Source of the DNA: Dioscorea cayenensis subsp. rotundata | Lineage: Eukaryota > Streptophyta > Magnoliopsida > Dioscoreales > Dioscoreaceae | DNA: 64,000 nt | Direction: 5' to 3' | NCBI RefSeq assembly: GCF_009730915.1 | Contig: NC_052474.1 | Location: 841,501-905,500, forward strand | In this document: positions 33,298 to 47,312 of the stretch, one piece after another | How positions within the stretch are numbered: position 1 is the first letter of the stretch | Layout: every line of letters begins with the position of its first letter | The notes under the pieces: model-generated | Seen by the model: only the letters and a program-made list of their open reading frames with translations | The model's database searches: none | Told to the model about the DNA's origin: nothing | Translations under genes and position numbers: made by a program

Positions 33298-36200
33298 AGT
33301 GCTAGAGTTGTATTCAACATTGTCCCCTGTGCCTATACGGGTAAACATGCGATCAACCACCCTCAGAGAGGCAAATCTAGCAGGAACATAACAACCAGTT
33401 TGCGCAAGAAGAACTATCAGGCAAACTTGTTGAAGGTAAGTGCTTTTCCCACTCCTGGACAAAATAATGCATTGCACAGAAGAGATCAATACTTGCCACA
33501 ACGATTAAATGAATAATGCATTAAAAAACAATATTGCCAATAAAGTCCAAGTAGAACAATGGAGTCTCACATGTTTGGCCCCATGACAACAATCATGTTT
33601 GATGCATCAGAAAGAAACAAATTGTTGGGCTGCATGAGAAACCAACTGACTCAACCTTTTGAAGAATGTAGCCAGAAGGTAACTAGGATAAAGAGAATTC
33701 ACACAACAAAATCACTATGCAAGCTTTCTAGAACGGGATGCCTTCCAGCATCAATTGCCATAGGACCATTATCTGCAGTTTTAGACCACAGTCAGGCATC
33801 TCCAAATGCTTGTGCGAAGCATGTATGATTTTTGCAAGGCAAAAGGAGAAAATGTCAAACCTGTGAACTCTGGTCTTGTATAGCGGTCAACAGGCTTGGT
33901 GGATATTGTATGTGCAAATGAATTCACAATCATGTCTAGCAAGCACAGGACCTCCGCAAGCAATGTTAATGGAGAGATATCCTCTCTTATGACTTCCAGA
34001 AGTGCTGTAGGAAAATTGATATGAAATAGCAAAAGCATTAAATAGTTCTTAAAAGATGAAAAATTTACCAAAATGGAAACATTAAAGAGAAAACATGTTT
34101 GTGTGCCCTTTAGCATCAGATGGGTTAAGAATGTTTATGCATAGTACACACTAAACATAAAGAAAGAACAGGAAAATAGCTTATAGCCAAAACTATAACT
34201 GCATGAAGATCATACAGCCTTTGAAAAATTTGCAGCATATGAAAAAGCAAATTTATGTCCCACAGGATTATAATAAGACTATCAAAGAAAATTTTGATCT
34301 TTCGCAAGAAATTGACTAGCATGATAATATGCTGAAAACCTCACAAATGTGTGAAAGAATGTATATAAGAACCTTCTAGACAAATCTCTGTGCGCATAAA
34401 GCATTCAGCTGCTGCAGACTTATTTCTAACATTTAGCTGCAAAATAAATGAGCAACACATCATATCTCAAAAGAATTATTCTCAAAGTAACGATGGAGTC
34501 CTTGATTTACAAAAATGGGCATCACAGTTTCACGTAAAGGAACATGGCTTTAGTAGCTTCACTTACAAAAAAATGATATAAAAATGACCAAAACAATTCA
34601 CACTGATTTTGTTAATCAGAAGCCGGCTAAGTTAAGCATCAAATTTAGGCCAACATAAATTCACAAATTGTGCACTGCAAGATCAATGGAGATGATATAA
34701 ATAATAATTATAGATCCATCTTTTTACAGCCTAAGGAAATAGAGGAACATGATCTTCAGTAGTTCAACAGAAACATTAGAAGTTTACTGTTGAAAAAATG
34801 ATATATAAATGATTAAAACAGAGACAGTGATGCTACCAATCAGAGATCCATTAAGTTAAGCATCAAATTTGAGACCAAAACAAAAACAAGGATAGGGAAG
34901 TGTAAGCTCATTTAAGATGATATTCACATTCAAATTATTTTTATAACTAAATGAGTCATCACCATGCTAAACCTACCAAAGTGGGAAATACATAAAGTAA
35001 ATAGAAATAAGTAGAACTGAATAGTAAATCATTGGCACCGTTCTCTCTAGGTGCAGTAATCAAATAAAGTACAGAGGGTGATAACAGAAGTAATGCAGTC
35101 TGTGATTTGCTGAGTCATAGCATAATACAAGATTCACTTGAAATCTTGCTTGTTCTCAGAGATACATGCAATCATGGTTGGAATGCATGAAGTAAACACA
35201 AGTAGATATAAGTTTTTAAGAATGTTCGGAAGGAGGTAAAATAACCTTTAACAATGCAATTAAAACATACTCTTCTTAACTGACAGCCATCAATAAAGAA
35301 TAGATTGGTGTAATGGAGTTGAAGGTCGTCTAAATAACAAAAGTTTGAAGAATGCACATAATGCTTGGAAAGTGTAGCTACCACAGGATATTGGAGGATG
35401 TTGGGGTATACATAAAGTCAGCTGGGGCCTAACATACAATAAAAGATTTCTTTAAGGAGACAGATGAATCAGGATGACATGTATGAGCCTGATTCTTGCA
35501 TCTCTAACTTTAGTTTCACAAAAAAATCCTACTTCAGCCAACTTAATCAGCTTGACTCTTGCATCTCTAATATTATTCAACTCAAGCCACACATGATCTA
35601 CATTAAAAACTGATAAGAGCATCGAAACTTTGGAATATAATTTTATAGTTCAAGATTTTTTCTTTAAAACTTTAGATGGTTATCATAATAGCACAAAATT
35701 AGATCACATATCTAGAAAAGTAAAGGGAACCATGTATTATATAGTGTTGAAAACAATAGAAGTATAATTTTAAAACTACATATTCATCATGAACAATAAA
35801 TTGACCTTGCTAAAAAGGGAGCATGCATTACTTACAGATGCGAGTTCAAAGGTTGAGCAATGAATGTTTTTCCCATGTTTCATGACCTGTTCATGTTAAT
35901 AATAATAAAAGAAGTGACAAGAAATTATCACATAGAATATGAGAATATGAGAAAAGGTACACATCAAACCTGTATGAATTTTCCAGGAAGTTTTCCGTTT
36001 ACATCCTTTTGTGGAATAGTAAAGTAAAATCCTTGTCTATTATTGAAGGGTATCTTCAAGTTTGGCAGCTTATATTCCTCGCGGTACTTGTTTGCAAGGT
36101 TATGTATAGCTATTAAAATATTTTATCAGCAACAAAAAACAAAAGAAACATTAATTATAGACTTCTGGTTGGACTTTGAAATACCTTCGCTAGTATCACA

Positions 36201-39200
36201 AAAAGAACGCCGAGCAACATCAAGTAGGCCATCCACACCAGCCTTGACTGCAAAACACTGTTGAGTGTAGGCAAGAAAAGGAACTCTGGCATGCACTACA
36301 TCCTCATCAATGACACCTGCAATTCTAGGAGAGAGACACCATAATTCAATAATAATTAGCAAATCCCATGACATCCAAAGAAAGTAGCAGCAATAACTTC
36401 ATATCCCTTAAAATTAATAACAATTAAACCAAGTACTGCAAAATATGTAACAACAGCCGATTATATTGTGATGAACAAATTTCGAAGAAAGTACCTAATG
36501 CACTAAATAGTAATAAAAGTTGTTGCAGTACCACGAGAATAAGTGCAAAATTAGGGCTTTAAAACTTAGCCAAGGCTACAGTAGTAAGACACACCATAGT
36601 TGCTAAATATTTCTTGAATAGATGAAGTATAAAATGAGAAAGAGTATGTCACCACCAGGCTACAATACTGAGAAACAAATATACTACAAATTTGAGTTAA
36701 GCTCAAGAAAATTATATTGGCCCATCTCGAAAAATTCTAATTGCATCTCCATCAAATATACTATAAATTCACTTGCAACTGTTTTATACACATCAATGGC
36801 ATCCATATTTTATTGATCATATTCACCCTTAACAAATAAAGCTAACATGTCTGGTCCACAAGTTCTTTATGGAGAAAGATAGGTGAAGATTAAATACAAA
36901 CTGTTATTACAAGCAAGGCAGGTGTTGGCCACAAGGAAACAAAGTGGTATGTCTGGTCCATTAATTCAAAGATATCGTTGAATAGCCGCCAGTTTGAAAA
37001 ACATAACATTTTTCTTAATGTTTAACCATTGAGAAACACCTTATGTCAGAAAAGAGCTATGCAATTTGAGCAGAATATATCATTTAATAAACATGCAATT
37101 CAGGCAGAAGATTTCACAAAGATAACCAAACCTCTTTCTCATTTCTTCATACTTTGGATTTTCACAGATAGACCTATAGATGTTGCAAAGGAGAAAACTT
37201 TTGGCATCCTTCAGCACCTGAAGCATTGCATCATTAACATAGCAAAAACACTAGTAGTGAAAAGAAGTCATGTGAAACAAGCAAAATATAGTCAATATCA
37301 GACAGCAGTAAATACATATTTTTTCTGACTTATTGAACTCCAATAACAAATGACCATGCATCTCATTCAAAAAGAACAAAGAACACCAGAATCAGTAGAA
37401 TGTCGCATGAATGATGTATGATAATGAGCCCAAGTTGTTACAAAATAGATTAAGACTCTGCCAAGAGCAGCAGCTGCTTTACCTTAGACAGGAAAGGAAG
37501 AGCATCTAAAGCAGTTTTGAGAATGATGATGCTTGATATTAGCATTTGACTCTTTCTACCATTGGCTGGCTTTAGAACCACATCTGTGACCTTTTTTGGC
37601 TTAAAACAGAAATGGCATAGTACTTTATCTAGACCACATACAAAAAAAAATGAATCAAGAAACAGAAGGCACACAGTATATTATCTAGACCACAAGCAAA
37701 ATAAAAATTGTCAAGAGAGTGAGAGCAAGCCATAAAGAGAAAAGAAAACAAAACCATGGATCCCATGAAGATATCAATATTAATGTGATTACCGGTTTCT
37801 TTTGGAAATTTACGTAGGCCCTGAGATAGACCAAAGAATAGCTCCTCATTGCTCATTAGCTCATCCTGAAAGATATTGAATTTTGAGTTTCTTACAAAAT
37901 GTGCAAAGATGATGAGATAAACCAAAGAATAGCTCTTCACTGTTCATTTAACTCATCCTGAAAAGATCCTAAAGTTCAAGTTCTGTCTACAAATTTAAGG
38001 TAAGTTACCACTATTGAGTTTGTTCCAAAAATGAACAGAGTGGCACTATTTTCGAAACAATTTGGCAACACAAAGAAACACTAAAATAAATCAAACAACA
38101 GACATAATGTAATGAATCCTATATATTTCACCTAGACACCTAATTACTTCAAAGGACATTTTAAGAAATTAACAGGCAATTCTACACATGCAGACAGTTT
38201 GTTTGGCAAGAACACATAAACAAATTTAAGTAGCAACAAATGCAGGTGATAATGACAAGTTTAAGATGAAATTGTATTTTAAAGCATACTCACATCATGA
38301 GCACAAAAGAAAATAATGATGCTACATTGCTTAATATTTTACATCATACCTTGTTTTGCCTTTTCAGTCACCAACTATATGCATGCTACACAAAATGTTT
38401 TGAATCCCATTATGCTGACACAACACATTTCTTGGTAGATTAGTTGAGTTTTTAATCCCCATCAATCGGTTTACTCACTGTTCCAAACCTACATATGCAA
38501 CTTTTTTTCAAGTGCATTCTTTCCAAAGTCATTAGTTCATTATAAAGAAGCGGTTGAAGAGGGAATAATGAGTCAAAAATGTAAATATATGACATAGTGT
38601 GCACAACAAGGCTCGATGAAGTATATTTGCAGCAAAAGTAAATGTCATCCTCTCAAACAAAAAATAAACTAGCTTAAGGGATGAAGAAAAATACTAATAC
38701 TGACCAAACAATCAAGACGAGCATTAATAGTATTGATATCTTTTAATGGCTGCAATAAGTTGGCACGTAGTAATCTTGTTCTGCATATAATAAAAAATAA
38801 ATATGAGAGAGAGAGAGCACTACAGACTAAGATACATAAGCATGCTTTTTGTGTCAACAAACAATATATTATGAGAATCAAAAGCATATCCTATGACAAA
38901 TTTGATAAAAAAAGGTTGGCCCTAGCAGGTGATACAATGAAAAAGAGGATAAATTGATCATACAGTTATTGACACCATTGAACCCATCCCCATTCATGAT
39001 TTTGACTGTCATCATATTTTTAATTATTCATATTCAGTCTTATATAGCAAAGCCAGCTCAGGTGATAACTACTGGTTACAATTTTACTTTTAGCTAAGTA
39101 AGTGCACACCGAGTGGATCCTTCATTTTAAAAGACACATGTATGTATGTGATATATAGACAAATAAACAGGTCATTTCTCTGCCTTCTAGGTCTTCATCC

Positions 39201-42200
39201 AAACTAAACTATACCTGATATAAAAGAAAAATAAAGAAAATGGTGTTTGCCCATGCTCTTCTTCCCCATTTCCTCTGCCTTCTAGGCCTCCATCCAAGCT
39301 ATTAACCCTCATATGCCATAATGATTCGTCCAGGTGCCAGTTCACTACCAACAAGCACGGGACAGAATTGCTCTTTTCTCACCACCATAACATAAAAAAA
39401 AAAAGGTGAAAATGGTGGAAAGTTTTGATTTTGTTGTAGCATGAAAATTATTTAGCTAATAGAATCTTCTGTTGAATAAAGTTTTAAGCTTGTTTCCACA
39501 AAAAATTGTGATGGCAAAATAACATGGCTGTGAGTTGGGAAAAAAAAAGGCCCTAACAGCTAAAGCATGTGCACTCAAAATTGACACTGAAGGAGGTAGA
39601 CAAGTAGAATGAAGAGGGAAAACGAAACTAATGAAGGAACATGAAAGGTGATAAGTGCAGATGTTAGCCAATTCCATAATTTCCACATTTAAGGCAGAAG
39701 AAATCAAATGACAGGTTAATCCAAATTCCAAATAAGGAAGATAAAGTAATTGGGCTGGAATGAATCTTTGGAGATTTTGAGGCTTTTTTTAAGTAAAAAC
39801 ACCAAGTTGGTTATTTCATGTTGGTTATGCTCAAACAATGTCCACCAACTCAAATAAGAATGCATAAACGAGCAACAGAGATGATAATAGAATGGACATG
39901 TGACTATATTTACATTATACAAATTGATATGTTCAATAAGAGAATCAAATGAATTAAATCAATTACAAATAAGATAAATATGGAAATGACATGATCTTTA
40001 CAATAATATCAGAGGCCCCCGTGAGATTGCAAATGGTATTCTACATTTATTCTAATTAATTGTCACCAGAAATTCATGAAATTTTACTACAAGATTATGT
40101 GAACTCTACAACCAGAAACCAAATACTCATCAGGCAATTACACAGACTTCTTATTAAAACCCAAAATCAACATGACAATATTTTAAGGTAATAAGATATC
40201 TTCCTTACAAATTTTTAAGTACCCTTCGTATATGTTTATTTTCATTATGTTTTCAAACGTTATAGGTTGGTTTGTATATTTTTAACAGAGTGGCATTTGC
40301 CAATGTTTCTAGTCAAGGCACTAAAATACCATGTGAAACAATATGGTTTTCTTAGTGAACAAAAATGTCAGCCTAAGAAAATAAATGATCATCTCATCCT
40401 AAAGATTCTACTTCTTCAAAAACATTGATTCATCAAACACAAACTCAAAAATAACCCCTAACAGATATTGCAGACGAAGAAGTAAACCAATATAGTGATA
40501 TGTCCTATAATCTAGGGAAACACAAGTGCAAGTTTCACACTAGAATGAAGATTGTTTAAGTAGCTATGTCAATTTAACTTACCCGCCAATTGTCTTTGTT
40601 GTTTTCAACATATGGAATAGGCTTCTCTTCTTGTTGCTTGAGCCCCAGAGTTCAATATGTAATGGGTCAATAATCTCCAAATTCCGAACACTGTATGTGG
40701 GAAAAGAATGTCAGTATATATATAATGAGATCATAGTGCACTATGAAAAATATGCCATGCCACCCCTAAAAACAGAAAAAGCACTGTGCTAAAATATTGG
40801 ATCATGGGAATTTCAACGAATTCATAAACAGTACCTGGTTGCATCAATATTCATGTGGTCAAATGAACCATTAAATGTGACCTGGAAGGTTTAGCATATG
40901 TCAAAAAAATCTTGTGCATTTCATGTTCCAAAATTTGAAGTTACTGATATAATCATGAATAACTGTGTCTAAGAAGTTCTCGACATGCATATGCTAAGGT
41001 AAGAAAACAATGTTCCAGAAAAGTTTCAGGGTCCATCTACAATAATCATTTCTGGACATTTCTTAAAACAGTTAACTTAGTAATATGACTAATGACAAAT
41101 AGATATAGTGCATAAGTTCTTTCAAGTTTGAGTCTCAAGTTTAAAGTTCAGTAAGATGCTTCCAAATAGGCTTTGAATATCTTTGCAATCTCTAGTTAAA
41201 TTAATACCCAAGAAAATTATACAAAACTTAGTATGAAAGTTCAGAATTGATGAAGAGAGCTGACTCATCCAATAAAAATTAATAATTAAACCATCACTAT
41301 TCCAAATAAATGGCCACACATCTTTCTAGTTACAAAGGGAAACTTGTCCAGTTAACATGTGCCTACTGACAGTTCTAGTATAACTTGCAAAACTATGTGC
41401 AGGTTTCAGACTTTGTGTTGATCTCATCTACACTTCTTGCATGTCTCCTCCAGACTCAAACTAGTATTATACTAGAGCTAACGTATTTGGTCATCATATC
41501 CTCCTAACAAACAGCAGATTGACTTCATATGTGGCGTGACATTAATGGGAATGCAACGACCCCCCAATTAAAGTTGATTTTTGCTCATTGTTTACCAAAA
41601 AAGAAAAGGAAAAAGGAAAACTGTGTAAATAAGATAATACAAAATTGATTTTTGCTCATTGTTTACCAAAACACACATTATAATTTTTATCTTTCCAATA
41701 CCAGATTTAATTAAAATTGACCTTCAAATTAATGAAAAACAAATGGGAATAGAGACGGTATATTCAGAGTTGGCACCAGTGATGATCACCTCAAGGCAAC
41801 CTAAAAAACACTTTATAGGAAGCACATAAATGTACCGTCAGTGAGTGATTGGTAACAATCACGCCTTTTTCTGCCTCAATCCTGTGCATGCGTAAAAGAT
41901 ATCATAAGCATATAGATAATAGCATCAAGGTGTCCTTACATTTGGATGTTGCAAACTAGATGAGTCACCTAAGAACTTAAATTATAGCATCAAATTTTAT
42001 GGGAAAATAATTTCAAACCAGAGAGAACTTCAATGTCAATTGTCTGATATATCCAGCAGCAAGATTGACGAAATGGAGAAAAGAACTTGTAAATAATATC
42101 TGAATGAATTTGCATGCTTTGGAAATGCTGAATGTCATGCAATATACATGTTCAAAACAATAGCAAAAATGAGAAAGCAATAACATATTATTGGATGTCA

Positions 42201-43966
42201 TTTACTTTATTCTAGAATACCCCAGAATTTGTGCATGATAAACATACAACAAGAAGTTTTTTACAATGAGGAAAGAATTTGTGATATGCTTTGGAAATGT
42301 TGGATGCCATGCAATTGGAAATAAAAGCAAACATAGTAAGATAATAGCATGTCAATGGTGCCCTTTGCTCACTCCATACTAGTAGACCTCAGAATTTTCA
42401 TGTGAGCCTCCAGCAACTCCATAATAGTAATAAGAAAGGAGCATCCATGAGGGTAAGGATTAATAATGTATAAGCAATTTTCCCTTTTCAACATATTCCA
42501 TAAAGAATAAACAGATCTAAAATCATTGTTACTATGTAGGAGGAAAAAGCTGCTAGCCATCTACAAAGTCTACATTCAATGAAATCTAAGAAATACATGC
42601 AGTAGAAGTTGGCCACAGAAGTGATAGAAAGATTGAGCTCACCAGATTTAAGTGTAGGGAAGATATTCAAGGGTTCTACATATATGGTGACATTTAATCT
42701 ATTCTTGATCAAAAACAACAATTTCAAGTTTTTGACATACAAAATTAGACCTCATAGTGTCAAAAGTTGAGCACTGATTTATGCAACAAATCAAACTATA
42801 TTTATGATTTTCAAATTTCAGAAACCAGAAATTCTCAAGGAATTTCATGAGATCAAATGCTGTAAAAACCCCTAGCCACAACCTAGCTTTTATACTTCTG
42901 AACCGCATCCATCACACCCATGCCTATACTAAGAGATTTGCTAATTTTAGTAGATCTTTATAAAAGTTGATTACCACTTCCAAAATTTCTCCATTACCAT
43001 TAGAAAAGCTTGTAGACAAAGAGCACAATATCTGACGCACTAAACCATGAACTAACTTGATACTGTATATTTAATACTATGGCATCTTATTACATCATGA
43101 ACTTTGTCTAATTTCACACCATCTTCAAAAGTGTGAGAAAAACAATGCCAGAAAACATCAACCAATATGATAACCAACATGATTTTTCAATTTGTACATC
43201 CTAAAATTTCACCAAGCAAAATAACTATAATGGTTAGTTGCAGCAAACAAATGGTAGGGCCAAATTAGTGATAATGTACATTACAGTTCATATGGCAGAA
43301 ATTCGCTCTTTAGGAAGGAGCAACTTCAGTGAGTTAAAATATATAATAATTTCAATTATTGTGATTGAATTAATGTAAGGAAAGAAAACACAGCATACCA
43401 TTTGATAGTAGCTGCAGCAGCAGCAAGGCAGAGATAGTATTGCTTGTAGTAAGTATCCAGGCCAAGAGCAGATGGCTTCTTTGCTGCTAAATTGTTAACA
43501 AGCACAGCACCCTTAATGGACAAATTATCACAAAGTTAGCATACCATTGCAAGCAATCATAAAGAAGATTTAAATTGAGAAAAGTATTAGCGTATATGAC
43601 CTTTGTGTCATCAAAGCAACCTCGAGACATGGTGATCTGAGAGAAGTGAAAAAACAGAGAAAAAAAAAATACATCACTAAGGTAGACTAAAGAGAAAGTA
43701 AACAACAATGCTTACAAAGTATCAACACCTTCTTGTTTGATGTGTAATATTTATCCACCAGCTCTGACACTCCAACCATACCATCTGGTGCCAGTTTGAC
43801 TGGGGGAACAATAATCACCATAGGGTCGTAAAAGTGTAGCAAGGTCTTCGTGTTTTGATATGAGCAGCTAGTTTCAATGTATTGAGAAAGATGAAGTGAG
43901 GCCGACCTCAAGTCAAAGGCAGCCACACCAACCTGCAAAAAGATACTCGGAAAAGAGCAAAAAATA

Positions 43967-43998
<32 letters not shown>

Positions 43999-44887
43999 GT
44001 AAGAGATCATTCTTGAAACAGAATTCAAAATCCAGACTATCTTAGACCTAAATCCAAAAAAAGTTTCAGTAACTACAGTGAACAGCATTTCAATTGCGAA
44101 AATGATCGGCATCCCCGAAGAAAATTATTAAAAAATCTTAAAGCAATTTCACAGATAAACCCTAAACTAAATATATTTTTTGGCCCACTTCTAAATAGGC
44201 ATTTCTAACTTCAAAAACGCTGTCCAAGAACACCACAATAAACCAGAAACACCTAATTAATGTTCAAGAAACAGAAGATATTTCACAGATAAAGCTTTTA
44301 ATTGGAAGCAATCCAAATGATCTTACAAGAACCTTGCACAATAAACAATTCCAAGATTCAAATAAACAGACATAGAGAAAGGGTATATCATCAAGATATA
44401 AATGGTTAATTCTAGCTTCAAGAACTCTGTCCAAGGAAAGCAAAACAAATCAAAAACATCCAAAACAATGTCCAATGCACAGAAGATATTTCATCAACAA
44501 AACTTTTGATTAAAAACCACTCCAAATGGTATAACTAGAAACTCGCAGTACAAACCATTCAAGAAACAGACATCAAGATAAGGCATAACAACAAATCATC
44601 TCATGAAAACCATTCCGAAGAACAGACATCAATAAACCAATCCAATATTTCAAGAAGCAGACATCATACAAACACAGATCAAAACTCTCTTCTTACTACT
44701 AGAGTCATAAGATCCATCGATCATCTCAGAAACCCTAAATCCTCAGTACCAAGATGAGAGAAAACAGAACAAAAATAGAAGAAAAGAGGAAATGGATGAG
44801 AGGGGAGACGACCTCTTTGGCTCGATTCTCGATCAGCCCTACCACAGTGCTTGAAGCTCCAACACCTCCTCCCTCGTCGTCCTCCAT
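33298..44887 (-). CDS. MSH4: MSH4 meiotic MutS homologue, N-terminal three quarters
   Basis: 19 exons on the minus strand: 44887-44813, 43932-43729, 43636-43601, 43511-43399, 41881-41836, 40881-40835, 40690-40583, 38780-38705, 37865-37793, 37628-37483, 37217-37132, 36324-36185, 36109-35970, 35886-35836, 34436-34373, 34004-33861, 33772-33705, 33629-33571 and 33454-33298. They give about 611 codons in one frame, starting [10 protein letters not shown]. Clear family blocks are [66 protein letters not shown] and the Walker [18 protein letters not shown]4 pairs with MSH5 and stabilises interfering (class I) crossovers in meiosis; it lacks the mismatch-recognition domain of MSH2/6. Relatives are near 790 residues, so about 180 residues with Walker B (DELGR) are missing toward the gap. 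No stop or frameshift was found in the exons present. Confidence 0.93.
41574..41671. repeat. Two 27-base direct repeats in an MSH4 intron
   Basis: Identical 27-base words beginning TTGATTTTTGCTCATTG start at 41574 and 41645, separated by an A/G-rich spacer. Confidence 0.7.
43968..43998. repeat. (AAT)n microsatellite in MSH4 intron 1
   Basis: About ten perfect AAT/ATA triplets lie just upstream of exon 2 on the minus strand. Confidence 0.85.
44209..44600. repeat. Tandem duplication in MSH4 intron 1 (~207 bp units)
   Basis: CTTCAA.AAC.CTGTCCAAG occurs at 44209 and 44416, AGAAGATATTTCA at about 44273 and 44481, and a CAAGAAACAGACAT-like tail ends each unit. Spacing between paired landmarks is 207-208. 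A partial third tail follows to about 44670. Confidence 0.65.
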
Positions 44888-44944
44888 CGCCTCTGCAACG
44901 ACGATGAAAAGAAGCTATGAATGGCCCGTTGAGGAGGAGTGGTC

Positions 44945-44952
44945 TATTTATA
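44945..44952 (-). promoter_or_regulatory. TATA box of MSH4
   Basis: On the minus strand TATAAATA lies 58 bp upstream of the ATG at 44887, predicting a short leader. Confidence 0.55.
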
Positions 44953-45919
44953 GGCCGGGGAGACAAGTGTAAATTTTGGGCGGGCTTTTTTTTTTCAAGG
45001 CCAGGTGACCGTTTGCAAAGATTTGCAATAAAATTTTAAAAGATTATATCATAATTAATAGAACATATTTAATCAAAATAATAATAATTAATAGAACATA
45101 ACAACGTATATTTGGAAAATGTAGGCTTTGTTTTAAATTTTAAAAATACTCATAATTACTGGGATTATAGAGAATATCACTGTTATAATTAAGAAATAGA
45201 TGTAATTCTCATTACAAAGATTTACAAAGATATCACTGTTATAATTAAAAGAAAATTAAGGAGTTTCCTGAAAATATAATAGATTTCAAGGTGTTTTACG
45301 CAAACAAACTTGATTAAAAAAAAATAGATAAATATATGAGAAGATTTCAGAGATTTGTGTCACAATTTATAGATCATAACAACCTCTATTTGAATATGTA
45401 GGTTTTATTTTAAATTTAAACATACTCATTATTATCGGGATTTAATGACATTATGAGGAATAATTAGAATTCCTACTATAAAGATTTAAGATGATGGCAT
45501 TATAAATTTGGAAACAAAATTTAAAACTGATTTATAAAATAAGTTAAAAGAGTTACCTGAAAATACAATAGATTTCAAGGTGGTTTATGCCAACAAACCT
45601 ATTTTAAAAAAAAATAATTACATAAATATATTATTACCAGAGTCTAGTATTGAGTTTGTTTGAATACAAGTGAGTGCTAATGTATATACATTCACATATG
45701 ATGCTTCATTGAATTGACATTCCTGATGTTTTTCCAAACTTCATACAAAGAAAGAAAGCCACTCAAACTGTAAATCATATTGTGCCTCATATTATCCAAA
45801 AACTCATACAGCATATGAACAATTGATTTGATGTTTCTAAATAAGAACTTGAGCTGTGAGAAATTATAGGAAAAATAAATATGCATGAACAATTTGGCTC
45901 ACGAATAATACGAACTTCT
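44953..45919. other. AT-rich intergenic region
   Basis: No coding frame. Similar words recur (ATTTCAAGGTG.TTTA near 45285 and 45574; TATCACTGTTATAATTAA near 45176 and 45230), suggesting small old local duplications. Confidence 0.4.
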
Positions 45920-47312
45920 CTAGTGTTTTTGAGGAGAAGAGCTCTGAAACTCATATGCCACATTATCATTTTGCTTGATGTTCTGTATCATTTTGGCCAC
46001 AATAACTGCAATAACTGTAACAGCTGGCACGAAGATGAAGTCGGGAACCAGACGCTTGAAGATCATAGCAACCGGTGGCGTAATAAGTCCAGTCATCAAG
46101 ACAGAATCATTTGTATGATTAATAACTGCGTGTTCATTAAGGAGCCTTATGATCAAATTTTTCTTCTCCTCTTCATCCAATCCTGAATTGGAATCTTTCC
46201 ATTCCTCATAACAAAGCTGCAATGTAAAAGGAAAAGGCATTGTAAGGCACAAGGATTTCAAAGAACATTAGAGTTGAAAGAACAATGGATATCAAGAACT
46301 TGTGATTTAAAGCAGGTGTTTTATGGTTAATTTTGAATAGCAATTGAGTAAGTAAATGGGGAAAACCTCACAAAATTTGAAAGACTATGTTCATGCTTTG
46401 TGAACTTACAAGCTAATGTTGGCCTAGACAACATAAATAGCACATAATTAGCTTTAATAAAGTATTCTGTAAGAATTCAGTAAAATTTCAATGGATTCTT
46501 GAGTCTTTTAATTACATGCTCACTGTGGAGAAATTCTTCTGACTTGAAATGTGAACGATTTTGTTTTATCATTGAACAATAGTTTCATGCATAAAAGTGC
46601 TACCACATATATCATAGAATTTCAAGTATGAAATCAATGGTTAAAAACAAAACAGAAAACTGAGGGAGACAGTGGGAGATTAACTCACTTTAACTTCTTG
46701 AAGAGGCACACAAAAATGCCTACCGGGCATGATCGAGTTAAGCTTGCTGATCAAATCAACAGAAAAAAAATATATACATCAATCATATTTTAAAGTGAAA
46801 TAAACAACACCAAGGGCAGCATTTAAACAAATACAAGTGAACAAAACCGCAAACATAAAGTCTTCTTTTTCTTTCAATGATTGGCTCATCCACATAGGTG
46901 AAAAGAACAATAAAAAAAATTTGAAAAAAACAAAAAGCATAGTTAAGATCTGAAATCAAACTGTTCTTACCTACAGATATCAAGAAAAGCCTCACAGAAT
47001 TCTTCAAAATTAAGAATTTTATCCTTAAATGAAAGTACAAAGATGTCTACCAATACTGATTCAATTCCAAGCATATCTGAGAAAGAAAACATCCAGTTTA
47101 AGGGAAATATATATTTGCAGTTACTCTCAGAGTTGTCAGTCTGAAGCAACTCTTTCAGAACTAGTTCGAAATGAAGGAACCTTTGTGACTTATGAGTAAC
47201 ATAAGAAGGAAGGATGGCAAAGGGAGATAGAAACATTACCATGTTTTCGCAAAGAACTCCGGTTTCCCATCAGTGATGTGATGCAGAGCTTCAAGACTAT
47301 AGTTATGAACAT
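45920..47312 (-). CDS. Unidentified small protein with C-terminal hydrophobic segment
   Basis: Four exons join in frame: 47312-47240, 47076-46971, 46746-46689 and 46216-45920 (TAG), giving about 177 codons. The protein reads ..RSSLRKHDMLGIESVLVDIF.., then an acidic NFEEFCEAFLDIC helix, then KLCYEEWKD..LDEEEKKNLIIRLL, and near the end GLITPPVAM followed by a likely membrane helix DFIFVPAVTVIAVIVAKMI. I do not recognise a named family. The consistent splice phases (1, 2, 0) and protein-like composition argue that it is real. The start is uncertain: the ATG at 47312 opens the frame, but an upstream exon (a candidate lies near 47580-47620) could replace it. It lies 760 bp downstream of the H+-ATPase stop on the same strand; the genes are probably independent. 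Confidence 0.6.

Noticed and set aside
33700..33707. Apparent stop in MSH4 after HSDFV
   Set aside because: The TGA is part of a GTGTGA splice donor; the next exon continues the family sequence in frame.
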